From contig JALRCL010000938.1 in assembly GCA_023268575.1 (NCBI GenBank), positions 1 through 5,308 of the forward strand: DNA of 5,308 nt, in the 5' to 3' direction. A program made the translations under genes and the position numbers. Of this stretch, positions 4,791 to 5,308 are shown piece after piece (position 1 is the first letter of the stretch; every line of letters begins with the position of its first letter). Origin of the DNA: Patulibacter sp. (GTDB taxonomy: Bacteria; Actinomycetota; Thermoleophilia; Solirubrobacterales; Solirubrobacteraceae). The notes below the pieces were generated by a model, which did no database searches, was not told the origin of the DNA, and saw nothing but the letters and a program-made list of their open reading frames with translations.

Positions 4791-5308
4791 CAGCGACCTG
4801 CCTTCCGACGGTCGAGGAGCTGCGCGAACCGCTCGCCGGCGGCGCGCTGCTGCGCCTTCGTGGCGGTGCCGCCGAGGACGAGCTGCAGCAGCTGGTTGAG
4901 GTTCTCGCAGGTGACGAGCTCGCGCGCGTCCGGATCGCTCAGCAGGAGCTTGCAGGGCAGGAAGCCCTCGGCGATCTTCGTGCTGATCCCGCCCTGGAAG
5001 ATGATGAAGTGGCCCTGCGCGTCGTACGTCGCCGCCGCGGAGTTCAGGAGCGTCACGAGCGGCCCGACGAGCTCGAACAGCCGGCGCTGGGTGTCCTCGG
5101 CGTCCTTGCGGAAGAGGAACGGCAGCGTCCGGTCGTTCACGCGCTGCAGCAGCGGCGCGAGCGCGTCCAGCAACGGCCCCGCCGACGTCGAGGCGCTGGC
5201 GAGGCTCGTGAGCGCCGGCCGCAGCGCCGCGACGAGCGGCCGGGCGCGACGCAGCGTCGGCGTCGTGTCCTGCAGCGCGGCGCGCAGCCGGTCGACCGTC
5301 GGCGCCAC
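4790..5308 (-). CDS. Mce family protein, C-terminal part (partial)
   Basis: These are the last 172 visible residues of a gene that continues past the right edge; the codon at 5308-5306 is GTG for an internal Val and no start is visible. The MCE domain and membrane anchor are therefore missing. The first 60 residues are helical with Leu and Pro recurring about every seven residues (RARPLVAALRPALTSL), as in the helical region of Mce proteins. A globular tail follows: FRKDAEDTQRRLFELVGPLV (66-85 of the fragment), then GHFIIFQGGI (99-108), FLPCKLLLSD and LVTCENLNQLLQLVLGG. The cysteines at 119 and 134 are 15 residues apart and could pair outside the membrane. The Mce call rests on this architecture and on the TGATG coupling to the next Mce gene. 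By position it would be the fourth of six, but gene order upstream is unseen. Confidence 0.85.
   Translation of the reverse strand: MAPTVDRLRAALQDTTPTLRRARPLVAALRPALTSLASASTSAGPLLDALAPLLQRVNDRTLPFLFRKDAEDTQRRLFELVGPLVTLLNSAAATYDAQGHFIIFQGGISTKIAEGFLPCKLLLSDPDARELVTCENLNQLLQLVLGGTATKAQQRAAGERFAQLLDRRKAGR

Noticed and set aside
1..5308. CRISPR array, tRNA or rRNA gene, riboswitch
   Set aside because: I saw no regularly spaced repeats with unique spacers and no tRNA-like or rRNA-like stretch. The only non-coding gap is under 200 bases and lies between gene ends.

Overview
The window is very GC-rich, gene-dense and strongly biased to G or C in third codon positions. Together with an Mce lipid-transporter operon this points to a high-GC actinobacterium. 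A member of the Thermoleophilia/Solirubrobacterales is plausible from the style of the Mce proteins, but that placement is inference; I cannot run a taxonomic comparison.

Left part, plus strand (1-1008): the C-terminal end of an unidentified membrane protein is followed by a 200-residue cytochrome c oxidase subunit III/NorE-like protein and a 90-residue cytochrome c oxidase subunit IV/NorF-like protein. Both junctions are GTGA overlaps (start codon overlapping the previous stop by 4 bases), so this is one translationally coupled operon. No heme-copper catalytic subunit is visible, so the partner of the NorE/NorF-like pair lies outside the window or does not exist.

Middle (1009-1308): a convergent junction. 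A 192-base gap separates the plus-strand operon from the end of the minus-strand operon. On the minus strand it holds a 35-residue single-helix membrane peptide (1201-1308) and, 172 bases further on, a diverged second copy of its C-terminal coding half (1029-1133), apparently without a good start.

Right part, minus strand (5308 down to 1201): the tail of an mce operon. In transcription order it contains the C-terminal 173 codons of one Mce protein, a complete 418-residue Mce protein, a complete 451-residue Mce protein (probably the last of the usual six), an unrecognised 285-residue soluble protein and the 35-residue membrane peptide. The Mce genes are joined by TGATG overlaps, the unknown gene starts 16 bases after the last Mce stop, and the peptide starts in an ATGA overlap with the unknown gene. 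The Mce proteins are expected to assemble with YrbE permeases and an MceG/Mla-type ATPase (outside the window) into a trans-envelope conduit for lipids, sterols or fatty acids. The two extra genes at the operon end are the most likely place for something undescribed, and no promoter for either operon lies inside the window.
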